Assembly (NCBI GenBank): GCA_027485995.1 | Contig: JAIXPW010000150.1 | Coordinates: 1 to 64,000, forward strand | Length of the DNA: 64,000 nt | Reading direction: 5' to 3' | Source: Verrucomicrobiaceae bacterium | GTDB taxonomy: Bacteria > Verrucomicrobiota > Verrucomicrobiia > Verrucomicrobiales > Akkermansiaceae | The notes under the pieces: generated by a model | The model's database searches: none | Seen by the model: the letters and a program-made list of their open reading frames with translations, nothing else | Told to the model about the DNA's origin: nothing | Shown: one piece after another, positions 1 through 7,352 of the stretch | How positions within the stretch are numbered: position 1 is the stretch's first letter | How the letters are laid out: every line of letters begins with the position of its first letter | Translations under genes and position numbers: made by a program

Positions 1-299
1 CGAACGGGCAAGCCACGCTTGTGACGGATGCCGCGGTAGCAGTTGATGGAGGTGAGACGCTTGAGCTGCGATTGCTTTTCACGGCGAAGGTCACCCTCGA
101 TGAGGACGCCCTCGGCCTGGATCACCTGGGCGATCTTGACGAGCTGCTCTTCGGTCAGCTGACCGGTGCGGATGTTGGGGTCGATGCCTGCGTGGTCGAG
201 GACCTTCGCTGCAGTCGACCTGCCGATACCAAACATGTAGGGAAGCGACGCTTCGATGCGCTTCTCGTTTGGAATTTCGATGCCTAGGATGCGTGCCAT
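1..299 (-). CDS. rpsM: 30S ribosomal protein S13, 5' part only
   Basis: S13 sits in the head of the small ribosomal subunit and contacts 16S rRNA and the P-site tRNA. The reading frame starts with the ATG at 299 and runs off the left edge after about 99 codons, so only the basic C-terminal tail is missing. The N-terminus MARILGIEIPNEKR, the segment GIGRSTAAK and the late stretch CYRGIRHKRGLPV are diagnostic. In most bacteria rpsK, rpsD and rpoA follow; here they would lie outside the window. It diverges from the moxR operon. Confidence 0.97.
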   Translation of the reverse strand, partial: MARILGIEIPNEKRIEASLPYMFGIGRSTAAKVLDHAGIDPNIRTGQLTEEQLVKIAQVIQAEGVLIEGDLRREKQSQLKRLTSINCYRGIRHKRGLPV

Positions 300-569
300 G
301 GGTGCGGTATTTTTCGCGTGTACCCGCTAGTCCGGAATTGTCCGAATTCGCCGCGGGGCGCGTGGTTTAGCAGACCGCATCTTACTGGCAAGAGGGAAAT
401 CGCAAATTATCACCACATTCATGGGACCCTGATCAAACCCTTTCGTGCGAAGATCCCATTTCGACCCAAGGAGGCACGTGGGTCGGCAATGTTTGAAGAA
501 TCTGCGCCGATCACGACTCGACAAAACGGGTCGGGCACCTAGCGTCGCTTTGGTTTTGCAATTGTACCC
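300..569. other. divergent intergenic region rpsM / moxR
   Basis: This 270-base spacer separates two divergently transcribed units, so it must hold both promoters. No coding frame with family resemblance is visible. On the minus strand TTTGCG followed 16 bases later by TAAGAT (about 370-400) is a possible sigma-70-type promoter for rpsM, but the match is weak. No strong hairpin was seen. Confidence 0.4.
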
Positions 570-1592
570 ATGGAATCTCCGATCGACCCCGCCTATCAGC
601 TGCCGCCCGACGATGTTGCCGCCATCGACGAACTTGGAAAAACCTACAAGGCATTCCGCGAGGAGCTTGGCAAAGTGATCGTGGGCCAGGAGCAGGTCAT
701 CGAGTTGCTCGCCATTTCGCTCTTCGCCAAGGGACATGCGCTCCTGATGGGCGTTCCCGGACTCGCCAAGACCCTCTTGGTTTCCTCCGTGGCCCGGACC
801 TTCGACCTTTCCTTCAACCGCATCCAATTCACTCCCGACTTGATGCCAGCCGACATCACCGGCACCGACATCATCCAGGAAAGTGGCGTCGGCGGAAAGC
901 GCGAGTTCGAGTTCATCAAGGGTCCGGTGTTCGCCAACATCGTCCTCGCCGACGAAATCAACCGCGCCCCGGCCAAGACCCAGTCCGCCATGCTTGAGGC
1001 GATGCAGGAAAACAAAGTGACTGTCCTCGGCCAGACCTACACCCTCCAGCCTCCATTCTTCGTCCTGGCGACCCAGAACCCGATCGAACAGGAAGGCACC
1101 TATCCCCTCCCCGAGGCCCAGCTTGACCGCTTCATGTTCCTCATCGAGGTCGGCTATCCCACCGCCGAGGAGGAAAAGCGCATCGCCCGGGAAACCACCG
1201 GCAACAAGAAGGCCGACCTTTCCAAGCTACTCAACGGCGAGACGGTCCTCGCCTTCCAGCAGCTCGTCCGCCGAGTGCCGGTCCCCGAGCACCTCTATGA
1301 CTACGCGGTGAAAATCGTCCGCAAGACCCGCCCGGATCAGCCCGAGTCCCCGCAGTGGGTCAAGGACTGCGTCGGCTGGGGGGCCGGACCGCGCGCCGTG
1401 CAGTATCTCATCCTCGGGGCCAAGTCCCGCGCCGCCCTGCGCGGTGCCTACATGGCCTCGCTCGAAGACATCGAAGCCATCGCCTCCTCCGTTCTCGGTC
1501 ATCGCGTGATCACCAACTTCGCCGCCGAATCCCAGGGCATGACCTCGAAAAAGATCGTCGAACGCCTGCTCAAGGAAATGCGCGAAGAATGA
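570..1592 (+). CDS. MoxR-family AAA+ ATPase
   Basis: MoxR AAA+ ATPases act as chaperones, often for partners carrying VWA domains, and are encoded next to them. The 340-residue protein has Walker A GVPGLAKT (about 61-68), Walker B VLADEINRAP with the DE pair at 128-129, sensor-1 ATQNP (about 167-171) and the arginine-finger segment EAQLDRF. Length is normal for the family. The ATG at 570 places the AAA core correctly after a short acidic leader. The stop overlaps the start of the next gene (ATGA), so the two are translationally coupled. Confidence 0.95.
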   Translation: MESPIDPAYQLPPDDVAAIDELGKTYKAFREELGKVIVGQEQVIELLAISLFAKGHALLMGVPGLAKTLLVSSVARTFDLSFNRIQFTPDLMPADITGTDIIQESGVGGKREFEFIKGPVFANIVLADEINRAPAKTQSAMLEAMQENKVTVLGQTYTLQPPFFVLATQNPIEQEGTYPLPEAQLDRFMFLIEVGYPTAEEEKRIARETTGNKKADLSKLLNGETVLAFQQLVRRVPVPEHLYDYAVKIVRKTRPDQPESPQWVKDCVGWGAGPRAVQYLILGAKSRAALRGAYMASLEDIEAIASSVLGHRVITNFAAESQGMTSKKIVERLLKEMREE

Positions 1593-2482
1593 AATACGAC
1601 TTCCTCGACAGCGCCCTGCTTTCCAAACTCGGTTCCCTGCCCGTCGAGTCGCGCACGCCGATGATCGGAAACGTTGCGGGCAAGCACAAGTCGCCCCACC
1701 GCGGCTCGTCGGTGGAGTTTGCCGAGTATCGGAAATACGTCGCCGGTGACGACACCCGTCGGCTCGACTGGAAGGCCTACGCCCGTTCCGACCGCTATTA
1801 CATCAAGGAATTCGAGGCCGACACCAACCTCCGCGCTTATTTCGTGGTCGATACCTCCGGCTCGATGGCCTTCAGCGGCAAGGCCGAGCCCAAGATCCAA
1901 TACGCCCGCAGAATCGCGGCCTCGCTTTCGTATCTGCTCGTCAATCAGGGCGACGCCGCCGGCCTCTCGGTCTGCACCGATAAGCTCCACCTCGAGGTCC
2001 CGCCAAGCCGCCGCCCCGCCCACCTCGACCGGCTTTTCACCACCCTCGGCTCGCTCGATCCATCGGGCGAAACCGGCCTGGTCCCCGCCCTCCACACCAT
2101 CGCGGAAAAAATCGGCCAGCGCGCCCTCATCGTCATCCTTTCCGACCTCTTCACCGATCCCGACCAACTGGCCGACGCCCTCCAGCACCTTCGCTATCGC
2201 AAGCACGACGTCTGCGTCTTCCACCTCCTCGACCCGCAGGAGATCGGCTTCGAGTTTGATCGCCCGCACCGCTTCGTCGATCTCGAGGATGGCACCGTCC
2301 TGGTCGCCGAGCCAAACCTCATCGCCGAGGAATACCACACCGCCCTGCGCGAGTTCCTCACCAAGGTCCGCGACGTCTGCCACGACGCCAACGCCGGCTA
2401 CCAGCTGGTCACCACGGACACGCCGATGGAGGAGCTGCTGCGTGGTTTTTTAATGGGCCGATTGTCGAAGAGAAAACACTGA
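1589..2482 (+). CDS. DUF58 protein with VWA-like fold
   Basis: This 297-residue DUF58 protein is the usual partner of MoxR. The hallmark segment RRLDWKAYARSDRYYIKEFE is at about 58-76 and a metal-site-like DTSGSM is at 88-93, as in VWA domains. The start overlapping the moxR stop was chosen over longer upstream frames because it begins with the conserved leader of the family. It has no transmembrane helix and is probably cytoplasmic. Its stop codon lies one base before the left inverted repeat of the 2484-2912 element, which separates it from the next operon gene. Confidence 0.93.
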   Translation: MKYDFLDSALLSKLGSLPVESRTPMIGNVAGKHKSPHRGSSVEFAEYRKYVAGDDTRRLDWKAYARSDRYYIKEFEADTNLRAYFVVDTSGSMAFSGKAEPKIQYARRIAASLSYLLVNQGDAAGLSVCTDKLHLEVPPSRRPAHLDRLFTTLGSLDPSGETGLVPALHTIAEKIGQRALIVILSDLFTDPDQLADALQHLRYRKHDVCVFHLLDPQEIGFEFDRPHRFVDLEDGTVLVAEPNLIAEEYHTALREFLTKVRDVCHDANAGYQLVTTDTPMEELLRGFLMGRLSKRKH

Positions 2483-2483
2483 T

Positions 2484-2516
2484 GGGAATGACTAATGACT
2501 AAATCCTAATGACTAA
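2484..2516 (+). repeat. left 33-bp terminal inverted repeat (heptad array)
   Basis: GGG followed by four 7-bp units (AATGACT, AATGACT, AAATCCT, AATGACT) and AA. It matches the reverse complement of 2880-2912 without a mismatch. Its last base is the A of the ATG that opens the enclosed gene. Confidence 0.9.
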
Positions 2517-2872
2517 TGGAAGAGGCCAGATTTGATCTTGAGGAACGCACATTTCAGTTTGCGCTCGCGGTCAGGCATTGTGTTGCCGGACACCGCTGGA
2601 GCCGCGCTCAGTGGCGTGACATCGATCAGATCCTCCGTTCTTCCGGCTCGGTCGCGGCAAACTACGTCGAAGCCGACAATGCCGTCTCAAAGCCAGACTT
2701 CATCTACCGCATTGGCGTTTCCAAAAAGGAATGCGTCGAAACCCGCCTCTGGCTCCGTCTCCTCGGAGCAACCACTTCAGAAGAATCCGTCAAAGAATCC
2801 CTGCGCCAACTCTACAAAGAAGCCGACGAACTCATCCGAATTTTCGCCGCCATTCTCCGCAAGTCCCAGTGA
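2516..2872 (+). CDS. four-helix-bundle protein (23S rRNA intervening-sequence / S23 family)
   Basis: The 118-residue protein belongs to the four-helix-bundle family first known from intervening sequences in 23S rRNA genes and related to Avd of diversity-generating retroelements. Diagnostic segments are FDLEERTFQFALAV near the N-terminus, ILRSSGSVAANYVEADNA in the middle, and KKECVETRLWLRLL. The molecular role of free-standing members is unknown. The ATG at 2516 overlaps the left inverted repeat, so translation must start within or right after it; no Shine-Dalgarno outside the repeat is possible. It interrupts an otherwise tight MoxR-BatA operon and shares no obvious function with it. Confidence 0.88.
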   Translation: MEEARFDLEERTFQFALAVRHCVAGHRWSRAQWRDIDQILRSSGSVAANYVEADNAVSKPDFIYRIGVSKKECVETRLWLRLLGATTSEESVKESLRQLYKEADELIRIFAAILRKSQ

Positions 2873-2879
2873 CCTCTTT

Positions 2880-2912
2880 TTAGTCATTAGGATTTAGTCA
2901 TTAGTCATTCCC
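2880..2912 (-). repeat. right 33-bp terminal inverted repeat (heptad array)
   Basis: Perfect reverse complement of 2484-2516, with the plus-strand unit AGTCATT. It ends five bases before the GTG start of the BatA-like gene and so occupies that gene's ribosome-binding region. Confidence 0.9.
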
Positions 2913-2917
2913 TTCCG

Positions 2918-4906
2918 GTGTCCTTCCTCCAACCATTCCTCCTCTGGGGACTGCTCGCTGCGAGCATCCCCATCATCATCCACCTGCTGAACAAGCGTCG
3001 TCACAAGACGATCAAGTGGGCGGCGATGCAGTTCCTGCTGAAGGCCACCCGTGAGTCGCGCGGCAAGAAGAAGCTGCGGCACATCCTGATCCTCACCTGC
3101 CGTGCCCTCGGCATCGCGGCCCTCGCCACCGCTGCCGCAAGGCCGATTGTCTCCGGACTTCTGGGTTGGGGAAATGGTCGGGTCGATGTCGTCGTGCTGC
3201 TTCTCGACCGCTCCACCAGCATGGAGCTGAAGCCGGGCGATGGCTACGATTCCCGACGCAAAGTCGTGGTGGAAAAGGTGCGCGACACCCTCAAGGACCT
3301 CGGTGGAGCCCGGCTCGTGCTGATCGACAGCGCCAGCGGCCAGGCCCAGGACGTGCCATCGCCCGAGGCTCTCACAGACCTTTCCTCGACCGCCGCGACC
3401 GACACCGCCACCGACCTTCCAGCGCTGGCCACCAAGGCAGCCGAGTTCCTGGCGGAAACGCCCGGCCGCGCCGAAGTCTGGATCGCCACCGACCTCCAGG
3501 CCTCGAATTGGAAGGCCGATGACGAGCGCTGGGCCTCCGCCCGGGCCGCTCTAACAGCGCTGCCGCAGAAGCCTTCCATCCGCGTGCTTGGACTCACCGG
3601 CCCCACCGCCTCGAATACCTCGCTGCGCCTCGTTTCCTCGCGCCGCAGCGCCGACCAGCTCGTCCTCGACATGGAAATCTCCCGCGCCGAGAACGCCCGC
3701 GGCACGGTGAACCTACCCCTCACCGTCAACCTGAACGGCTCCCGCTCGACCGAAAGCCTCACGATCAATGGCCAGTCGCTGCGCTTTCAAAAACGCATCA
3801 CTCTGCCCACCGGCAGCGACACCGGCCACGGCTGGCTCTCGATCCCCGCCGACGGCAACGAACGCGACAACGCCGCCTTCTTCGCCTACGGCCCCAACCG
3901 CCCGATCAAGAGCATCGTCGTCGCCCCCAGCGGAGAGTCCGCCGGCTACCTGCAACTTTCCGCCGCTCCTCCCGGCTTCGGAAACCAGTCGGTCACCAAG
4001 CTCGATCCCGCCAAGGCCGCCACACTCGCGACCAGCGACACCGCGCTCGTGATCTGGGCCGCCCCGCTGCCCAGCGGCCCCACCGCCGATGTGCTCCAGA
4101 GCTTCCTCTCCGCCGGAGGCCAGATCCTGTTCCTCCCACCCGGCCAAGGCTCCGACACGACCTTCCTCGGAATGAAATGGTCCCAGCCCTCCGAGGCCCC
4201 ACTTGGAAAATTCTTCATCCTCAAGGACTGGAGCCGCGACGACGGTCCGCTGCGCGACGGCATCGATGGCACCCAGCTCCCGGCCGACCGACTCCGCGCG
4301 ATCAAGCGCCAGATCCCGATCGGCAACGCCACCCCGCTCGCCCGCTGGGATGATACCGAACCCTTCCTCGTCCGCATCGTCGAACGCGGCACCGCCTGGT
4401 TCGCAGGATCGATTCCCGACTACACCTGGTCGAACCTCGGCGACGCCGATGTGCTGCTGCCTCTGGTCCAGCGTCTGGTCGCCCTTGGAGCCGAGCGTTT
4501 CGACGCTTCCTACCTGACCACTGTCGGCAGCGAGGCTTCGAAACTCCTTCCCGGAGAAACCCGGACCCGCCTCGACGACTACGGCACGCCCGACCCCGCG
4601 AACGCCGCCTACGAAGCGGGTGTCTTCAAGCTCGGCGACCGACTTCTCGCCTTCAACCGGCCCGCCGCCGAAGACGGCCCGGAAGTTGCCAGCAAGGAAG
4701 CCCTCGACACCAGCCTCAGCGGCACCGGCTACACCCTCTTCGAGCAGGCAGGAAAGCCCGGCGACGGAGCCGTGTCCAAGGACGTCTGGCGCGCCTTCCT
4801 CATCGCCATGCTCTTCTTCCTGATCTCCGAGGCCATCCTCTGCCTCCCGAAAAAAACGGTCGAGTCCTCCCTCCCCACCCGCCCCGGAGCCAAAGCCACC
4901 GCCTGA
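2918..4906 (+). CDS. BatA-like membrane protein with VWA domain
   Basis: This 662-residue protein starts with the BatA N-terminal domain: FLQPFLLWGLLAASIPIIIH is a first membrane helix, then a basic KRRHKTIKW loop and a second helix around 54-78. A VWA-type metal site DRSTS is at 97-101. The long middle part is probably periplasmic, and a last helix (AFLIAMLFFLISEAIL) precedes the basic C-terminus. Such proteins act with MoxR and DUF58 partners, in some bacteria in aerotolerance or envelope stress. The start is GTG at 2918 with no visible Shine-Dalgarno because a heptad repeat lies directly upstream. A CTAACAG heptamer at 3551-3557 is read through rare codons CTA-ACA. Confidence 0.88.
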   Translation: MSFLQPFLLWGLLAASIPIIIHLLNKRRHKTIKWAAMQFLLKATRESRGKKKLRHILILTCRALGIAALATAAARPIVSGLLGWGNGRVDVVVLLLDRSTSMELKPGDGYDSRRKVVVEKVRDTLKDLGGARLVLIDSASGQAQDVPSPEALTDLSSTAATDTATDLPALATKAAEFLAETPGRAEVWIATDLQASNWKADDERWASARAALTALPQKPSIRVLGLTGPTASNTSLRLVSSRRSADQLVLDMEISRAENARGTVNLPLTVNLNGSRSTESLTINGQSLRFQKRITLPTGSDTGHGWLSIPADGNERDNAAFFAYGPNRPIKSIVVAPSGESAGYLQLSAAPPGFGNQSVTKLDPAKAATLATSDTALVIWAAPLPSGPTADVLQSFLSAGGQILFLPPGQGSDTTFLGMKWSQPSEAPLGKFFILKDWSRDDGPLRDGIDGTQLPADRLRAIKRQIPIGNATPLARWDDTEPFLVRIVERGTAWFAGSIPDYTWSNLGDADVLLPLVQRLVALGAERFDASYLTTVGSEASKLLPGETRTRLDDYGTPDPANAAYEAGVFKLGDRLLAFNRPAAEDGPEVASKEALDTSLSGTGYTLFEQAGKPGDGAVSKDVWRAFLIAMLFFLISEAILCLPKKTVESSLPTRPGAKATA

Positions 4907-4914
4907 GCCTCTTC

Positions 4915-4950
4915 CATTCGTCATTAGGAAATTAGTCATTAGTCATTTCT
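4915..4950. repeat. solo heptad array between the BatA-like and VWA genes
   Basis: Five units of about seven bases (CATTCGT, CATTAGG, AAATTAGT with one extra base, CATTAGT, CATTTCT). It shares a 16-base stretch with the right arm of the 2484-2912 element but carries no gene. It fills the spacer between the BatA-like stop (4906) and the TTG start at 4956. Confidence 0.8.
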
Positions 4951-4955
4951 ACATC

Positions 4956-7181
4956 TTGTCCTTCTCCATCTCCAACCTCCACTTCTCGCCCACCCCGCTG
5001 ACCCTGACCATCGGGTTGCTGGCGCTGGCGGTCATTCTGGTGCTCTCCGTGCTGTCGTGGAAACGCAGCCCGCACCGGCGTCGCACCGCCATCCTCGAAA
5101 CGCTGCGAGTCGTTTCCACCCTCCTCGTCGTCCTGCTGCTTTGGAAGCCGGAGTGGCTGACGATCACCCACCCGCAGACCAAGCCGCGCATCGCGATTCT
5201 TTGGGACGACTCGAAGTCGATGAGCACCGTCGATGCCGCCCTGCCGCCATCACTTTCCGACAAGGCCACGATCGTTTCCCGCGCCGATTGGGTGAAGAAA
5301 GCCCTCGGCAGCGATCTTTGGAAGCCACTTGAGGCGAACGGCGCCAACGAGGTGCTGACCCAGCCCTTTTCCACCGCACCGGCCGAGGACCCCAGCGGCA
5401 CCGCCGGCACCGACATGACCTCGCCCATCGAAGGTCTGCTCGAACAGGAGGACAACCTTCGCGCCGTCGTGATGATCGGCGACGGCGATTTCAACCTCGG
5501 CCAGCCTCCGGTCTCCGCCGCGCAAAGGATGAAACTGCGTGGCATCCCGCTCTTCACCATCCCGGTCGGCAGCTCCGTGCGGCTTCCCGACCTTGATCTC
5601 CTGAACGTCACCGCGCCCACCTACGGCATCGTAGGGGAAAACGTGCAGATCCCCTTCACCATTCGTTCCTCCCTCGACCGCGAGGTCCGCACCGTGGTCC
5701 GTCTTCGTGATGAGCAGGGTCGCGAGCGCACCAAGGACATCACCCTCGCCCCCGGTGTGGAGACCTACGACTCCATCCTCTGGAAACTCGAAAAGGAAGG
5801 CAGCGCCACGCTCGAACTCTCGATCCCCGTCGCCAACGGTGAACGCGTGGAGTCCAACAACTCGCGAAAGTTCAACATCTCCGGTCGCCCGGAAAAGATC
5901 CGCGTGCTCGTCGTGGAATCCAATCCCCGCTGGGAATACCGCTACCTCCGCAACGCCCTCTCGCGCGATCCCGGCGTCGAGCTTTCCTGCCTGCTCTTCA
6001 CGCCGCAGCTCGGACTCGGTGAAGGCCACGACTACATCAGCGAGTTTCCTTCGAAACTCCAGGATCTCGCAAAATATGACGTCATCTTCCTCGGCGACGT
6101 CGGCGCGGTGCCTGGCCAGCTCACCAAGGAGCAATGCGAACTCATCCGTGGTCTCGTCGAGAACCAGGCCTCCGGTGTGGTCTTCATGCCCGGTCCACAG
6201 GGCAACCAATTTTCATTCCTCGACACCGCCCTCTCCGACCTGATGCCGGTGGTGCTCGATGAAACCCAGAAGACCGGATTTTCCGAGGGCATCCCCTCCC
6301 CGCTCAACCTTACCTCCGAGGGCCGTGGCTCGCTGCTGACCATGCTGGGCGACACCGAGGATGAGAACCCGCAGATCTGGCGTCGCCTCCCCGGCTTCTA
6401 CTGGCATGCCCCCGTCGTGAAGGCGAAAGGCGGCACCGAGGTTCTTGCCGTCCATGGCAACCGCCGTGGCAAGTTTGGTCCCGTGCCGCTGCTCGTCACC
6501 AAGGCCGCCCGCAATGGCAAGGTCCTCTTCATGGGCATCGACTCCGCCTGGCGTTGGCGCAAGGGCGTGGAAGACCTTTATCACTACCGCTTCTGGGGCC
6601 AGGTCGCCCGCTGGATGTCCTATCAACGGAACATGGCCTCCGGCCAGCGTGTCCGACTCTATTTCACACCCGAGCGCCCCACTCCAGGCGATGCCGTCAC
6701 CCTCAACGCCAACGCCTTTGATCCCAATGGAGCCCCGCTTCAGAACGGCACCGTCGCGGTCGATGTCACCGCTCCCGATGGCAAGACCCAGCGCGTCGAA
6801 CTCCAGGCCAACAACGCCGCTTGGGGAGCCTTCACAGGTCGCTTCAAGATCGAGGGGCCCGGTGCCTGGAAACTCCGCGCCACTGCCGGAGGAGCCGAGG
6901 ACAAGCCGGTCGAAACCACCATCCTCGCCCAAGGCATCCAGATCGAAAAAACCGGCCAGCCCGCCCGTCCGGAAGTCTTCGCGGAAATGGCGAAGGTCGC
7001 CCACGGTCGCTCGATCCAGCCCGATCAGCTCGGCGATCTGGTGAAGGAAATCCGCGCCCTGCCCGAACCCCGCCCGCTTGAGAACCGCATCCAGCTCTGG
7101 TCCCACTGGGCCGCGGTCGCCGCTGTGGTGCTGCTGTTGGGCATCTTCTGGACTGGCCGGAAATTCAACGGGGCGTTCTGA
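4956..7181 (+). CDS. membrane protein with VWA-like and glutamine-amidotransferase-like domains
   Basis: The 741-residue protein has two N-terminal membrane helices (about 15-35 and 50-64), a VWA-like metal site in WDDSKS (84-88), and a large middle part with RPEKIRVLVVESNPRWEYRYL. The middle resembles the class I glutamine-amidotransferase-like fold seen in such proteins, but no catalytic Cys-His-Glu triad is evident. A final helix WAAVAAVVLLLGIFW precedes the short cytoplasmic tail. It is the last gene of the MoxR operon. The start is TTG at 4956, just after a heptad array, without a Shine-Dalgarno. The exact role is unknown; a multi-component envelope VWA complex with the BatA-like protein is inferred. 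Confidence 0.8.
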   Translation: MSFSISNLHFSPTPLTLTIGLLALAVILVLSVLSWKRSPHRRRTAILETLRVVSTLLVVLLLWKPEWLTITHPQTKPRIAILWDDSKSMSTVDAALPPSLSDKATIVSRADWVKKALGSDLWKPLEANGANEVLTQPFSTAPAEDPSGTAGTDMTSPIEGLLEQEDNLRAVVMIGDGDFNLGQPPVSAAQRMKLRGIPLFTIPVGSSVRLPDLDLLNVTAPTYGIVGENVQIPFTIRSSLDREVRTVVRLRDEQGRERTKDITLAPGVETYDSILWKLEKEGSATLELSIPVANGERVESNNSRKFNISGRPEKIRVLVVESNPRWEYRYLRNALSRDPGVELSCLLFTPQLGLGEGHDYISEFPSKLQDLAKYDVIFLGDVGAVPGQLTKEQCELIRGLVENQASGVVFMPGPQGNQFSFLDTALSDLMPVVLDETQKTGFSEGIPSPLNLTSEGRGSLLTMLGDTEDENPQIWRRLPGFYWHAPVVKAKGGTEVLAVHGNRRGKFGPVPLLVTKAARNGKVLFMGIDSAWRWRKGVEDLYHYRFWGQVARWMSYQRNMASGQRVRLYFTPERPTPGDAVTLNANAFDPNGAPLQNGTVAVDVTAPDGKTQRVELQANNAAWGAFTGRFKIEGPGAWKLRATAGGAEDKPVETTILAQGIQIEKTGQPARPEVFAEMAKVAHGRSIQPDQLGDLVKEIRALPEPRPLENRIQLWSHWAAVAAVVLLLGIFWTGRKFNGAF

Positions 7182-7210
7182 GAAACTGCTCAAGGCCTCG
7201 TGCTCCCCGT

Positions 7211-7310
7211 TTCTTCCGCAGAGACGCGGAGGGAATAGGAGGTCACTGAGCCCGATTCATTGGGCCTTCTCAATCCACTCGGCGCTTCCTCTGCGCCTCT
7301 GCGGAGAGAA
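7211..7310. repeat. imperfect 25-bp inverted repeat between convergent genes
   Basis: The arms at 7211-7235 and 7286-7310 pair with few mismatches. The cores are CCGCAGAGACGCGGAG on the left and CTCTGCGCCTCTGCGG on the right, with a 50-base loop. It lies between the convergent VWA and uvrD genes, so it could act as a bidirectional terminator. The CTCTGCGS units have a period near eight and differ from the heptad arrays. Confidence 0.6.
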
Positions 7311-7352
7311 AAGCAGGCCAGGCTCTACGGCTTCGATTTTCAGCCTTGCTGG

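Larger units (their letters stand above)
2484..2912. mobile_element. 429-bp inverted-repeat element carrying a four-helix-bundle gene
   Basis: Positions 2484-2516 and 2880-2912 form a perfect 33-bp inverted repeat. Inside lies a single gene whose ATG is at the inner edge of the left repeat and whose stop is 7 bases before the right repeat. The repeats are made of 7-bp units (AATGACT three times, AAATCCT once). The element sits between the DUF58 stop (2482) and the GTG start of the BatA-like gene (2918), two genes normally adjacent. No transposase is encoded and no target-site duplication is clear, so mobility is an inference from structure. Confidence 0.6.

Noticed and set aside
2484-2912. 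Diversity-generating retroelement (four-helix-bundle protein resembles Avd)
   Set aside because: No reverse transcriptase, template repeat or variable repeat is in the window; only the fold is shared.
3713-4939. Minus-strand open frame of about 400 codons over the BatA-like gene
   Set aside because: Gly/Glu-rich composition typical of antisense frames; the plus-strand gene carries family motifs and membrane helices.
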